A stretch of 12,344 nucleotides of DNA. Source: CAZEUZ01 sp964515805. GTDB lineage: Bacteria > Pseudomonadota > Gammaproteobacteria > Pseudomonadales > Cellvibrionaceae. The notes under the pieces are model-generated. The model saw nothing but the letters and a program-made list of their open reading frames with translations, searched no databases and was not told where the DNA came from. Numbering within the stretch: position 1 is the stretch's first letter; the number at the start of each line of letters is the position of its first letter. Position numbers and translations under genes: made by a program. Positions 6,465 to 12,344 of the stretch are shown piece after piece. The stretch is taken from NCBI GenBank assembly GCA_964515805.1, contig CAZEUZ010000047.1:1-12344 (forward strand), read 5' to 3'.

Positions 6465-6768
6465 CAGCAACATTGTTTGACTAGGTGATACATTCCTCCA
6501 TTGATAAAACATAATGAAGTGTGTGACCTTAACAGAGCCTAGCTTAAAAACGCTTTACTCCAGTCGTGATCAGTAAGATTTCTTAACTCGGATCTCAGTC
6601 ATGGTTAACATGAGTCGATAAAGCTTATGTTACCGGGTTACCGAATTGATACTGTACATTTCATTTTTTTCTGTAGGTACTCTCACAAAAAAATCCTATC
6701 AACATGGAAATTTCCAGGATTTATACGTTGCTGAATTTTTTCTTCCCACATAACTCAATATTTTGTCT
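6465..6768 (+). promoter_or_regulatory. Long rho leader, probable autoregulatory region
   Basis: About 300 nt separate the candidate promoters from the rho ATG. In E. coli the rho leader is of similar scale, encodes the short RhoL peptide and is where Rho terminates its own mRNA early. Here the leader contains a 20-codon ORF (6514-6576, MKCVTLTEPSLKTLYSSRDQ), then in the same frame after its TAA a 6-codon ORF (6601-6621, MVNMSR) with a weak GGA upstream. It also holds a repeated GTTACC (6629-6634 and 6637-6642), T-rich and C-containing low-G tracts, and a compound palindrome at 6691-6722. No Shine-Dalgarno is visible before the rho ATG (the preceding bases are CAATATTTTGTCT). Regulation by Rho itself is inferred from the E. 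coli model. Confidence 0.5.
6691..6722 (+). repeat. Nested palindromes just upstream of rho
   Basis: AAATCCT (6691-6697) and AGGATTT (6716-6722) are perfect inverted arms around an 18-base loop. Within and overlapping them lies TGGAAATTTCCA (6705-6716), a perfect 12-bp palindrome. The outer hairpin and the inner palindrome share base 6716. The element ends 46 bases before the rho ATG and could be an RNA structure or an operator. Confidence 0.55.
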
Positions 6769-8028
6769 ATGAATTTAACTGCCTTAAAAACTAAACCTAT
6801 TGAAGAATTGATTGAAATCGCTAATGACATGGGTCTCGACAACGTTGCCCGGTCACGTAAACAGGATATTATTTTTAATATTCTCAAGCGCCATGCCAAA
6901 AGTGGGGAAGATATTTACGGTGATGGCGTGCTAGAAATCTTACAAGATGGCTTCGGTTTCCTGCGCTCATCGGATAGTTCATACCTCGCCGGGCCCGACG
7001 ATATTTATGTTTCACCCAGTCAAATAAGAAGGTTCAATCTACGTACAGGTGACACCATTTCCGGCAAAATTCGTCCACCCAAAGATGGGGAAAGGTATTT
7101 TGCTTTGCTCAAAGTCAATCAGATCAATCTCGATAAACCTGAGAATTCCCGCAATAAAATTTTATTTGAAAACCTTACCCCTCTGTTTCCAGATGAACGT
7201 TTGATTCTCGAATCGGGCAATGGCTCTACTGAAGATTTAACGGGTCGCATCATTGATTTGATCTCGCCTATCGGCAAAGGCCAGCGTGGTCTAATTGTGG
7301 CACCACCCAAGGCGGGCAAAACGATTATGATGCAAAATATTGCCCAGGCAATTACTCGCAATAATCCGGAAATTTACCTTATTGTCCTACTTATCGATGA
7401 GCGTCCGGAAGAGGTTACAGAAATGCAGCGCTCGGTGCGTGGCGAAGTGGTCGCTTCTACCTTTGATGAACCGCCTGCTCGCCATGTACAGGTGGCCGAA
7501 ATGGTTATTGAAAAAGCAAAGCGTCTCGTCGAACACAAAAAGGATGTAATTATTCTTCTCGATTCAATTACCCGGCTTGCCCGCGCTTATAATACGGTTG
7601 TCCCTTCGTCGGGAAAGGTATTGACTGGTGGTGTCGATGCTCATGCCCTGGAGCGGCCAAAGCGTTTCTTCGGTGCTGCCCGTAACATCGAAGAGGGTGG
7701 CAGTCTTTCAATCATCGCGACTGCATTGATTGATACCGGTTCAAAAATGGATGAAGTCATCTATGAAGAATTCAAAGGCACCGGAAATCTGGAACTGCAC
7801 CTAGAACGCAAGATGGCCGAGAAGCGCATTTATCCGGCTATTAGTGTGCGTCGTTCTGGTACTCGCCGCGAAGATTTATTGATGAAGGAAGAGGAAGTTC
7901 AACGGGTATGGATTCTGCGCAAATTGCTAAATGATATGGAAGACGTGGCTGCGACGGAGTTTGTGATCAACAAGCTAAAGGATTTTAAAACCAACGACGA
8001 ATTTTTCTTATCGATGAAACGGAAGTAA
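6769..8028 (+). CDS. rho: Transcription termination factor Rho
   Basis: Hexameric RNA-dependent ATPase and translocase that binds C-rich unstructured nascent RNA and ends transcription. The product is 419 aa, exactly the E. coli length, and near-colinear with it. An N-terminal helical region (MNLTALK...) leads to the cold-shock-like primary RNA site with RNP1 GFGFLR at 61-66. The RecA-like core has Walker A PPKAGKT at 179-185, Walker B ILLD near 262-265, the Q-loop VPSSGKVLTGG near 278-288 and the R-loop DTGSK near 322-326. The reading frame is open two codons further upstream to a TTG at 6763, but the ATG at 6769 matches the family N-terminus. There is no visible Shine-Dalgarno. Downstream it converges with secB. 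Confidence 0.98.
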   Translation: MNLTALKTKPIEELIEIANDMGLDNVARSRKQDIIFNILKRHAKSGEDIYGDGVLEILQDGFGFLRSSDSSYLAGPDDIYVSPSQIRRFNLRTGDTISGKIRPPKDGERYFALLKVNQINLDKPENSRNKILFENLTPLFPDERLILESGNGSTEDLTGRIIDLISPIGKGQRGLIVAPPKAGKTIMMQNIAQAITRNNPEIYLIVLLIDERPEEVTEMQRSVRGEVVASTFDEPPARHVQVAEMVIEKAKRLVEHKKDVIILLDSITRLARAYNTVVPSSGKVLTGGVDAHALERPKRFFGAARNIEEGGSLSIIATALIDTGSKMDEVIYEEFKGTGNLELHLERKMAEKRIYPAISVRRSGTRREDLLMKEEEVQRVWILRKLLNDMEDVAATEFVINKLKDFKTNDEFFLSMKRK

Positions 8029-8050
8029 CAGAATTTACTGACCAATTCTG
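8029..8050 (+). terminator. Hairpin directly after the rho stop codon
   Basis: CAGAATT (8029-8035) and AATTCTG (8044-8050) form a perfect 7-bp stem with an eight-base loop, starting at the base after the rho TAA. The following bases (CTCACTATTTTATG) are only weakly T-rich, so intrinsic termination would be inefficient. It is the best terminator-like element for rho in the 115-bp convergent gap. Confidence 0.35.
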
Positions 8051-8143
8051 CTCACTATTTTATGCCTAACAATAATTTGATACTTGTAAGCAAATACAAA
8101 CTTTAGTTTGGCGTGCATCTACTATCAGAAAATCATTATATAA

Positions 8144-8161
8144 TCAGTGTATTTTCACTGA
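8144..8161 (-). terminator. Hairpin over the secB stop codon
   Basis: TCAGTG and CACTGA form a 6-bp stem with a six-base loop that includes the secB TGA. On the minus strand it is followed by TTATATAATGATTTT, AT-rich but not a clean T-run. A second palindrome, ATTATATAAT (8135-8144), abuts it. A weak terminator or 3' end hairpin of secB is plausible. Confidence 0.3.
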
Positions 8162-8620
8162 ACCTTGTTTCTCTTCCCGATTACCCATTTGCTGTTTTTC
8201 CATTGCTTGAACATAGAGCGCCTCAAAGTTAATCGGCGATAGGATGATAGGCGGAAACGTACCTTTAACTACGATAGTGTCAACGGCTTCACGCACATAG
8301 GGAAATAAAATGTTTGGGCACACAGTATTTAATAGCTGCGGCAACTTTTCGTCCGGTATGCCACTAATAAGAAATAACCCTGCTTGATGAATTTCAACTA
8401 AAAAAGCCGTTTTTTCCTCAATTTTGGCAGTTAGGGTGACTTTTAATGTTACTTCGTAATGATCATCTCGAATCTTTTTGGTGTTGAGGTTGAGGTCTTG
8501 ATTTATGGTAGGCTGCCATTTTTCAATAAAAGCGTCAGCACCTAGGGGCGCCTCAAATGAAAAGTCTTTAAGGTACACTCGCTTTATAGCAAACGTTTGT
8601 TTGTGTTTATTTTCAGCCAT
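8144..8620 (-). CDS. secB: Protein-export chaperone SecB
   Basis: Cytoplasmic homotetrameric chaperone that keeps precursor proteins unfolded and hands them to SecA for Sec-dependent export. From the ATG at 8620 the product is 158 aa (E. coli 155). Conserved segments: RVYLKDFSFEAP near 14-25 (Asp19 and Glu23 match E. coli Asp20 and Glu24, implicated in SecA binding), WQP at 35-37, TAFLVEIHQAGLF near 71-83, CPNILFPYVRE near 101-111 and GTFPPIILSPINFEALY near 120-136. The C-terminal tail is short and less acidic than in E. coli. An AGG seven bases upstream supports this ATG over the in-frame TTG at 8638. It lies downstream of yibN, as in E. coli, but without grxC between them. Confidence 0.96.
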   Translation of the reverse strand: MAENKHKQTFAIKRVYLKDFSFEAPLGADAFIEKWQPTINQDLNLNTKKIRDDHYEVTLKVTLTAKIEEKTAFLVEIHQAGLFLISGIPDEKLPQLLNTVCPNILFPYVREAVDTIVVKGTFPPIILSPINFEALYVQAMEKQQMGNREEKQGSVKIH

Positions 8621-8699
8621 AGGAAAACCTGTAATCAATATCAGTAAAAGTAGTAGTCCACCTGCTAATACGCAGCGAGTAAGTGGATCTATGTGTCAT
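8613..8699 (-). CDS. Doubtful 28-codon ORF between yibN and secB
   Basis: An ATG at 8699 opens 28 codons (starting MTHRSTYSLRISRW) whose TGA at 8615-8613 overlaps the first codons of secB. This is the geometry of a translationally coupled leader, and it is nearly all that fills the 92-bp gap. I see no Shine-Dalgarno and no resemblance to GrxC (no CPYC motif). It may be meaningless. Confidence 0.12.
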   Translation of the reverse strand: MTHRSTYSLRISRWTTTFTDIDYRFSYG

Positions 8700-8712
8700 T
8701 CAGTTGAGGGAA

Positions 8713-9120
8713 TTATTTAACCAAGGGTAAATTTTGTTGTTGCCATTCGGAGATGCCACCACGCAAACGGGTGGTGTTGAAACCATCTGAGGTCAATTGA
8801 CGACTAACAGTACCGGCATGTTGACCCATCTTGTCGACGATAACAATCTGTCTATCACGGTATTTATTTAATGTTTCCAGACGTTCTTTAACTTCAGTAT
8901 AGGGAATGTTAATAGCATCGACAATGTGGCCTGCTCTAAATTCCTCGTTGTTACGTATGTCTAGTATAATAGCATTATCGTTGTTTACTGCATTGGTTAG
9001 TTCATGGACAGATAGTCGCGGACCTCCCTGAGTAGATTCCCGATAAAAAAATAGTAGAATCAGTGCGGCCAGACCGCTGACCAATATCCACTGTTCAGCG
9101 ATAAATACCATAATATTCAT
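8713..9120 (-). CDS. yibN: Membrane-anchored rhodanese-like protein (YibN type), lacking the catalytic cysteine
   Basis: 135 aa: an N-terminal membrane helix (about residues 10-26) followed by a rhodanese-like domain expected in the cytoplasm. Seen: AIILDIRNNEEFRAGHIVDAINIPY near 50-74 and GGISEWQQQNLPLVK at the C-terminus, which is very like E. coli YibN. The active-site loop reads DKMGQHA (96-102): Asp96 stands where active rhodaneses have the sulfur-carrying Cys, and the whole protein has no cysteine. Sulfurtransferase activity is therefore not expected; a binding or scaffold role at the membrane is more likely, consistent with its place beside secB. An AGGAA eight bases upstream supports the ATG at 9120. 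Divergent from envC. Confidence 0.88.
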   Translation of the reverse strand: MNIMVFIAEQWILVSGLAALILLFFYRESTQGGPRLSVHELTNAVNNDNAIILDIRNNEEFRAGHIVDAINIPYTEVKERLETLNKYRDRQIVIVDKMGQHAGTVSRQLTSDGFNTTRLRGGISEWQQQNLPLVK

Positions 9121-9155
9121 ATTGCCGTTCCTATCCTCGTCTCAAAATAAGTATG

Positions 9156-9161
9156 ATTATA
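9156..9161 (-). promoter_or_regulatory. Candidate -10 box for yibN
   Basis: A perfect TATAAT on the minus strand lies 35 bases before the yibN ATG and would start transcription about 30 nt upstream of the gene. No good -35 box is found at 16-19 bp. On the plus strand I found no convincing envC promoter in the same 91-bp gap. Confidence 0.35.
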
Positions 9162-9198
9162 CACCACAGCTATCATTATTAATTTGTTAGCCTTAGTA

Positions 9199-9205
9199 GG
9201 GAGGT
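9199..9205 (+). promoter_or_regulatory. Strong ribosome binding site fixing the TTG start of envC
   Basis: GGGAGGT is followed by six bases and then TTG at 9212. It is the strongest Shine-Dalgarno in the window. It decides for the TTG, because the next in-frame ATG (residue 25) lies inside the signal peptide. Confidence 0.8.
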
Positions 9206-9211
9206 AGACGA

Positions 9212-10384
9212 TTGAAGGTCAGTATTAAAATTTCCACTTTAAGTAAAATTACGCCAATCCTTTTATGGCTTTCTGTCGTATTGATGACAAATTCAACGAA
9301 CGCCAATAGCACTGATGAGGAATATGAAAAACGACTGAATGAACTGCAACAATCCATCAGTCAATTGCAGCAGCAACTGACAAAGGTTGAAGGCAGTCGC
9401 AGTGATTTACAGCAATTATTGAAGAAATCAGAGATCGATATCGGTAAATTAACAAAAAAAATTGATACCCTTAAGGAGGCATTGGCTCGCGAAAAAAAGC
9501 AGTTAAGCCAGCTGCAAACTGAGCGTTCACAGCTGGAGCTTTCGCGTGACTATCAACAAGAGCAAATTATCGACATTATTAATCGATCCTACAGACTTGG
9601 CCGCCAGAGCCATATTAAATTATTGCTCAATCAGCAACAGCCTACCCTTATCAGTCGGTTGCTGCGCTATCACAAATATTTAATTCGAGCTCGGGCGGAA
9701 AAAATAAACGATTACCGAGAAACCATGGCCAGACTAAGCCAACTTGAAAGCAAGATTATCGCCAGTTCTAATATACTGGAAAATAGACGCCAAGCTCTCA
9801 ATCAACGCTATCAGCAGTTACGCCATAGCCAAATCAAGCGTATTGAAGTGCTAAACAAGCTCAATGCGGATTTCAACACTAAGAATAGCCGTCTCGTCGA
9901 ATTAGAGCAAGACAGACAACGCTTGCAGATGCTGTTGGACGAAGCTGCCAACTCTCTCGCTAACTTGAAACTGCCCGACGATGCCTTACTGTTTAAGCAG
10001 CTGCGTGGTGAATTGCCTAAACCCTCCACAGGCAAAGTATTGCATCATTACGGTAGTTACCGTTCATCGAGCCGTTTAACCTGGAGTGGTATTTTTTATG
10101 ATGACATTCCGGGTAGTGATGTTACAGCTGTTCATTACGGACGCGTGATATTTTCAGATTACCTAAAGGGTCACGGTTTGCTTCTGATAATTGATCACGG
10201 TGATGGTTATATGAGCCTCTATGCGCATAATCAAGCTCTTTACAAAGAGACTGGCGATTGGGTAAGTGGTGAGGAGGTAATCGCTTCCGTTGGCAATAGT
10301 GGTGGATTAGAAAGCGCCGGCCTCTACTTCGAAATACGTCACCAGGGGCAACCCCAGGATCCTAGGAAATGGCTCAAACCATAA
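9212..10384 (+). CDS. envC: Murein hydrolase activator EnvC (degenerate M23/LytM domain)
   Basis: Periplasmic septal protein that activates the amidases AmiA and AmiB for daughter-cell separation and is itself controlled by FtsEX. 390 aa: signal peptide (KVSIKISTLSK, then a hydrophobic core, cleavage likely near residues 31-32), a long Gln/Lys/Glu-rich coiled coil (about 34-250, with a break around 120-155) and a C-terminal LytM domain (about 272-390). The zinc site is degenerate: the HxH motif is replaced by GLYFEI (370-375), although His339 of SLYAHN remains. It should therefore be an activator, not an enzyme, as in E. coli. Start is TTG, supported by GGGAGGT. ctpA follows after 69 bp. The phosphoglycerate mutase gene that often precedes envC is absent here. 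Confidence 0.93.
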   Translation: MKVSIKISTLSKITPILLWLSVVLMTNSTNANSTDEEYEKRLNELQQSISQLQQQLTKVEGSRSDLQQLLKKSEIDIGKLTKKIDTLKEALAREKKQLSQLQTERSQLELSRDYQQEQIIDIINRSYRLGRQSHIKLLLNQQQPTLISRLLRYHKYLIRARAEKINDYRETMARLSQLESKIIASSNILENRRQALNQRYQQLRHSQIKRIEVLNKLNADFNTKNSRLVELEQDRQRLQMLLDEAANSLANLKLPDDALLFKQLRGELPKPSTGKVLHHYGSYRSSSRLTWSGIFYDDIPGSDVTAVHYGRVIFSDYLKGHGLLLIIDHGDGYMSLYAHNQALYKETGDWVSGEEVIASVGNSGGLESAGLYFEIRHQGQPQDPRKWLKP

Positions 10385-10453
10385 CATCAATTAAAGTGAT
10401 TGGCCGTGTTAACATAAAAAATACAAGTGACCCTAAAATAATCGGAGCTTAAT

Positions 10454-11791
10454 ATGTCTTGTAAGTCTTTTGTAGTAGCCACTCTGTGGTTGATTACCGC
10501 CGCAGTGTCTGTTGTGCAGGCCGCTGATAAATCAGAAGTGAAAACTACCGATAATATCAATGCATTGCTGCCACTTAAGGATTTACAGCTCTTCACTAAG
10601 GTGTTTGACCATATTCGCAAAGCGTATGTGAACCCTGTGACTGACGAGGAATTATTAGAAAACGCCATTAAAGGCATGTTATCCGAGCTCGATCCGCATT
10701 CTAGTTATCTCGATAAAAATTCCTTCACAGACCTACAGGTTAAAACTAAAGGGGAGTTCGGTGGTTTAGGTATCGAAGTCAGCAGTGAAAACGGTTTTGT
10801 CAAAGTTGTCACCCCCATCGATGGTACGCCGGCGGCAAGTGCCGGTGTTCTTCCTGGCGACTTAATTATTCAATTGGACAAAAAAACATTAAAAGGGCTT
10901 TCTCTAGAGGAGGCTATTCAAAAGATGCGTGGTCCTAAAGGTTCATCGGTGATACTCACTATTATTCGTGAGGGCAGTAAACAACCGCTAAATATCACCA
11001 TTGTTCGCGATACGATTAAAGTAGATAGTGTCCGTTCGGACATGTTGGATGAAAACTATGCTTATATCCGTATTGCTCAGTTTCAATCTAAAACCGGAAA
11101 CGATTTCGTCAATGCACTAAAGAAGTTATATGAAAAACATCCCAACCTTGAAGGCATAGTACTCGACTTACGTAACAACCCTGGTGGAGTTTTACAAGCC
11201 TCCGTCGAAGTGGTTGATGCTCTAATGAGCGAAGGGTTGATTGTCTACACGAAGGGTCGCTTGGACAAAGCGACAAATGAGTATCATGCTGATTCGGGTG
11301 ATCATACTAACGGGCTGCCGCTGGTGGTTTTGATTAATGATGGCTCCGCTTCGGCCTCTGAGATTGTTGCCGGTGCCCTGCAGGATCAAGGTCGGGCTGT
11401 GATTATGGGCACTCGTACTTTTGGCAAGGGATCAGTACAAACAGTTATTCCGTTGTCTGATGAAAAAGCGATTAAGTTGACTACTGCACTTTATTTTACC
11501 CCCAGTGGCCGTTCTATTCAGGCACAAGGTATCGAGCCAGACATCACAGTTGAAAGAGCACGATTTACTCAGATAAACCCAAATGCAAAAGTGGGTGAAG
11601 CTGATCTGAATGGTCATTTAAAAAACACGACCAGCAAAAAAGAAGTTATTTCGGTGGATAAATTAAAATCGACAATCAGCCCTCGTCTGGTAGAGGATAA
11701 TCAACTGTATGCTGCTTTAAACTTACTAAAAGGGTTAAAGGTTTTCGATAGAAGACAAAGTAAGTCAGTAATTGTTGACCCCGTTGAGTGA
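10454..11791 (+). CDS. ctpA: C-terminal processing protease, S41 family
   Basis: Periplasmic serine protease using a Ser-Lys dyad. In Pseudomonas the related CtpA degrades cell-wall cross-link hydrolases with a lipoprotein partner. 445 aa: signal peptide (residues 1-23 or 24, ending VQA-A), N-terminal helices (YVNPVTDEELLENAIKGMLSE... region, 58-78), PDZ domain (about 103-185, with GGLGIEV and LPGDLI), and the catalytic core with LDLRNNPGG near 237-245, nucleophile Ser300 in GSASASEIVAGALQD and Lys325 in FGKGSVQT, 25 residues apart as the family requires. The tail after residue 370 is hydrophilic and poorly conserved. GGAG six bases before the ATG supports the start. The 69-bp gap after envC suggests one operon, an order known from other gammaproteobacteria. 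Confidence 0.94.
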   Translation: MSCKSFVVATLWLITAAVSVVQAADKSEVKTTDNINALLPLKDLQLFTKVFDHIRKAYVNPVTDEELLENAIKGMLSELDPHSSYLDKNSFTDLQVKTKGEFGGLGIEVSSENGFVKVVTPIDGTPAASAGVLPGDLIIQLDKKTLKGLSLEEAIQKMRGPKGSSVILTIIREGSKQPLNITIVRDTIKVDSVRSDMLDENYAYIRIAQFQSKTGNDFVNALKKLYEKHPNLEGIVLDLRNNPGGVLQASVEVVDALMSEGLIVYTKGRLDKATNEYHADSGDHTNGLPLVVLINDGSASASEIVAGALQDQGRAVIMGTRTFGKGSVQTVIPLSDEKAIKLTTALYFTPSGRSIQAQGIEPDITVERARFTQINPNAKVGEADLNGHLKNTTSKKEVISVDKLKSTISPRLVEDNQLYAALNLLKGLKVFDRRQSKSVIVDPVE

Positions 11792-11826
11792 CTATTGCCG
11801 CTCTTGTTTACTGATTTTATTTACTC

Positions 11827-12344
11827 ATGACTAAATACGATACCGCTAACTACATTCTACTCGATGTTTTATCCAAGCAGAATCATTGGAAAACGCTGAG
11901 TAAACCACGAAAACGCAAACAGTGCCTTTGTGAGAATTATGAACTGAATAATCGTTTTATTATTAAAAAATTTAAATTTAAAAACAAAAACAGGCCCCAA
12001 GTAAACTGGTGGCAATTGGAAGATGATATTTTATCACTACTAGATGGTGCACTTGGATCACCCAAAACATACGGTTTTTTGGAAGCGAATCATAGCGATA
12101 GACGTACGGTTTTTTTGGTAAGGGATAAAATTCGAGGCAACACACTAAAAGAAATAGGACAAAACTTGCTCACTGAAAATCAGTCTGCTGAGACAGGGCG
12201 ATTATTAGCTGAGTTACACAATCGCAATATTGTGACACGGGACTGCCACTTAGAAAATTTGTTACTAACAACCTCGAATACATTATCTTTTATTGATTTC
12301 GGCAAAGCGCGTTTGTATGCACGTAAGAATATGCCATTTTTTTT
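11827..12344 (+). CDS. Protein-kinase-fold protein, possibly LPS-kinase/Bud32-like (cut by the window edge)
   Basis: The frame is open from the ATG at 11827 to the end of the window (172 codons). Kinase signatures: candidate nucleotide-binding lysines in FIIKKFKF near 44-51, Glu65 in a helix-C-like segment, ELHNRNIVTRDCHLENLLL near 129-147 with catalytic Asp139 and metal-binding Asn144, and IDFGKAR with Asp157 as the DFG aspartate. The short, lysine-rich N-terminal lobe suggests the small atypical kinases that include LPS-core sugar kinases (WaaP/KdkA/InaA) and Bud32, not a large Ser/Thr kinase. Which one cannot be settled from this fragment. It starts 35 bp after ctpA without a Shine-Dalgarno. 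It may share the envC-ctpA transcript, which would place it with envelope functions. yibQ, a common gene at this position, is not here. Confidence 0.6.
   Translation, partial: MTKYDTANYILLDVLSKQNHWKTLSKPRKRKQCLCENYELNNRFIIKKFKFKNKNRPQVNWWQLEDDILSLLDGALGSPKTYGFLEANHSDRRTVFLVRDKIRGNTLKEIGQNLLTENQSAETGRLLAELHNRNIVTRDCHLENLLLTTSNTLSFIDFGKARLYARKNMPFF

Noticed and set aside
9212..10384. Active zinc endopeptidase of family M23
   Set aside because: The HxH zinc motif is lost (GLYFEI), as in EnvC activators, so peptidase activity is not expected.
12337..12344. T-run at the right edge as a terminator
   Set aside because: It lies within the open kinase reading frame (Phe codons), no stem precedes it, and the window simply ends there.

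Overview
The window is a stretch of bacterial chromosome carrying mostly housekeeping genes. It is moderately AT-rich and reads as a gammaproteobacterium. The evidence is gene content and order: epd directly followed by pgk, trxA followed by rho, yibN beside secB, and envC followed by the S41 protease ctpA. Several usual gammaproteobacterial neighbours are missing from these blocks (grxC between yibN and secB, gpmI/gpmM before envC, yibQ after ctpA). The genus cannot be named from this sequence. I saw no rRNA or tRNA gene, insertion sequence, prophage or CRISPR array.

Layout. Positions 1-2371, minus strand: msrA, epd and pgk in transcription order. They are tightly packed, and the epd stop overlaps the pgk start (TAATG). 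Pgk runs off the left edge. Positions 2523-3575, plus: rsgA, a ribosome-maturation GTPase divergent from msrA. Positions 3662-5836, minus: a fusion of a TVP38/TMEM64-type membrane domain with a flavin disulfide reductase. Positions 6064-8028, plus: trxA, a leader of about 300 nt, then rho. Positions 8144-9120, minus: yibN (membrane-anchored rhodanese-like protein) then secB (export chaperone). Positions 9212-11791, plus: envC (activator of cell-wall amidases) and ctpA (periplasmic S41 protease). From 11827 a truncated protein-kinase-fold gene runs off the right edge.

How the parts fit. Epd and Pgk serve vitamin B6 supply and glycolysis. MsrA, the membrane disulfide reductase and thioredoxin form a loose thiol-redox neighbourhood, since MsrA is normally recycled by thioredoxin. 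YibN and SecB belong to protein export and the inner membrane. EnvC and CtpA act in the periplasm on septal cell wall and its enzymes. The most noteworthy points are the membrane-domain/disulfide-reductase fusion with Tyr where glutathione and lipoamide reductases have the catalytic His, the repeat-rich control region between that gene and trxA, the structured rho leader with no visible Shine-Dalgarno, and a YibN with no cysteine. I found nothing that clearly amounts to an undescribed system.
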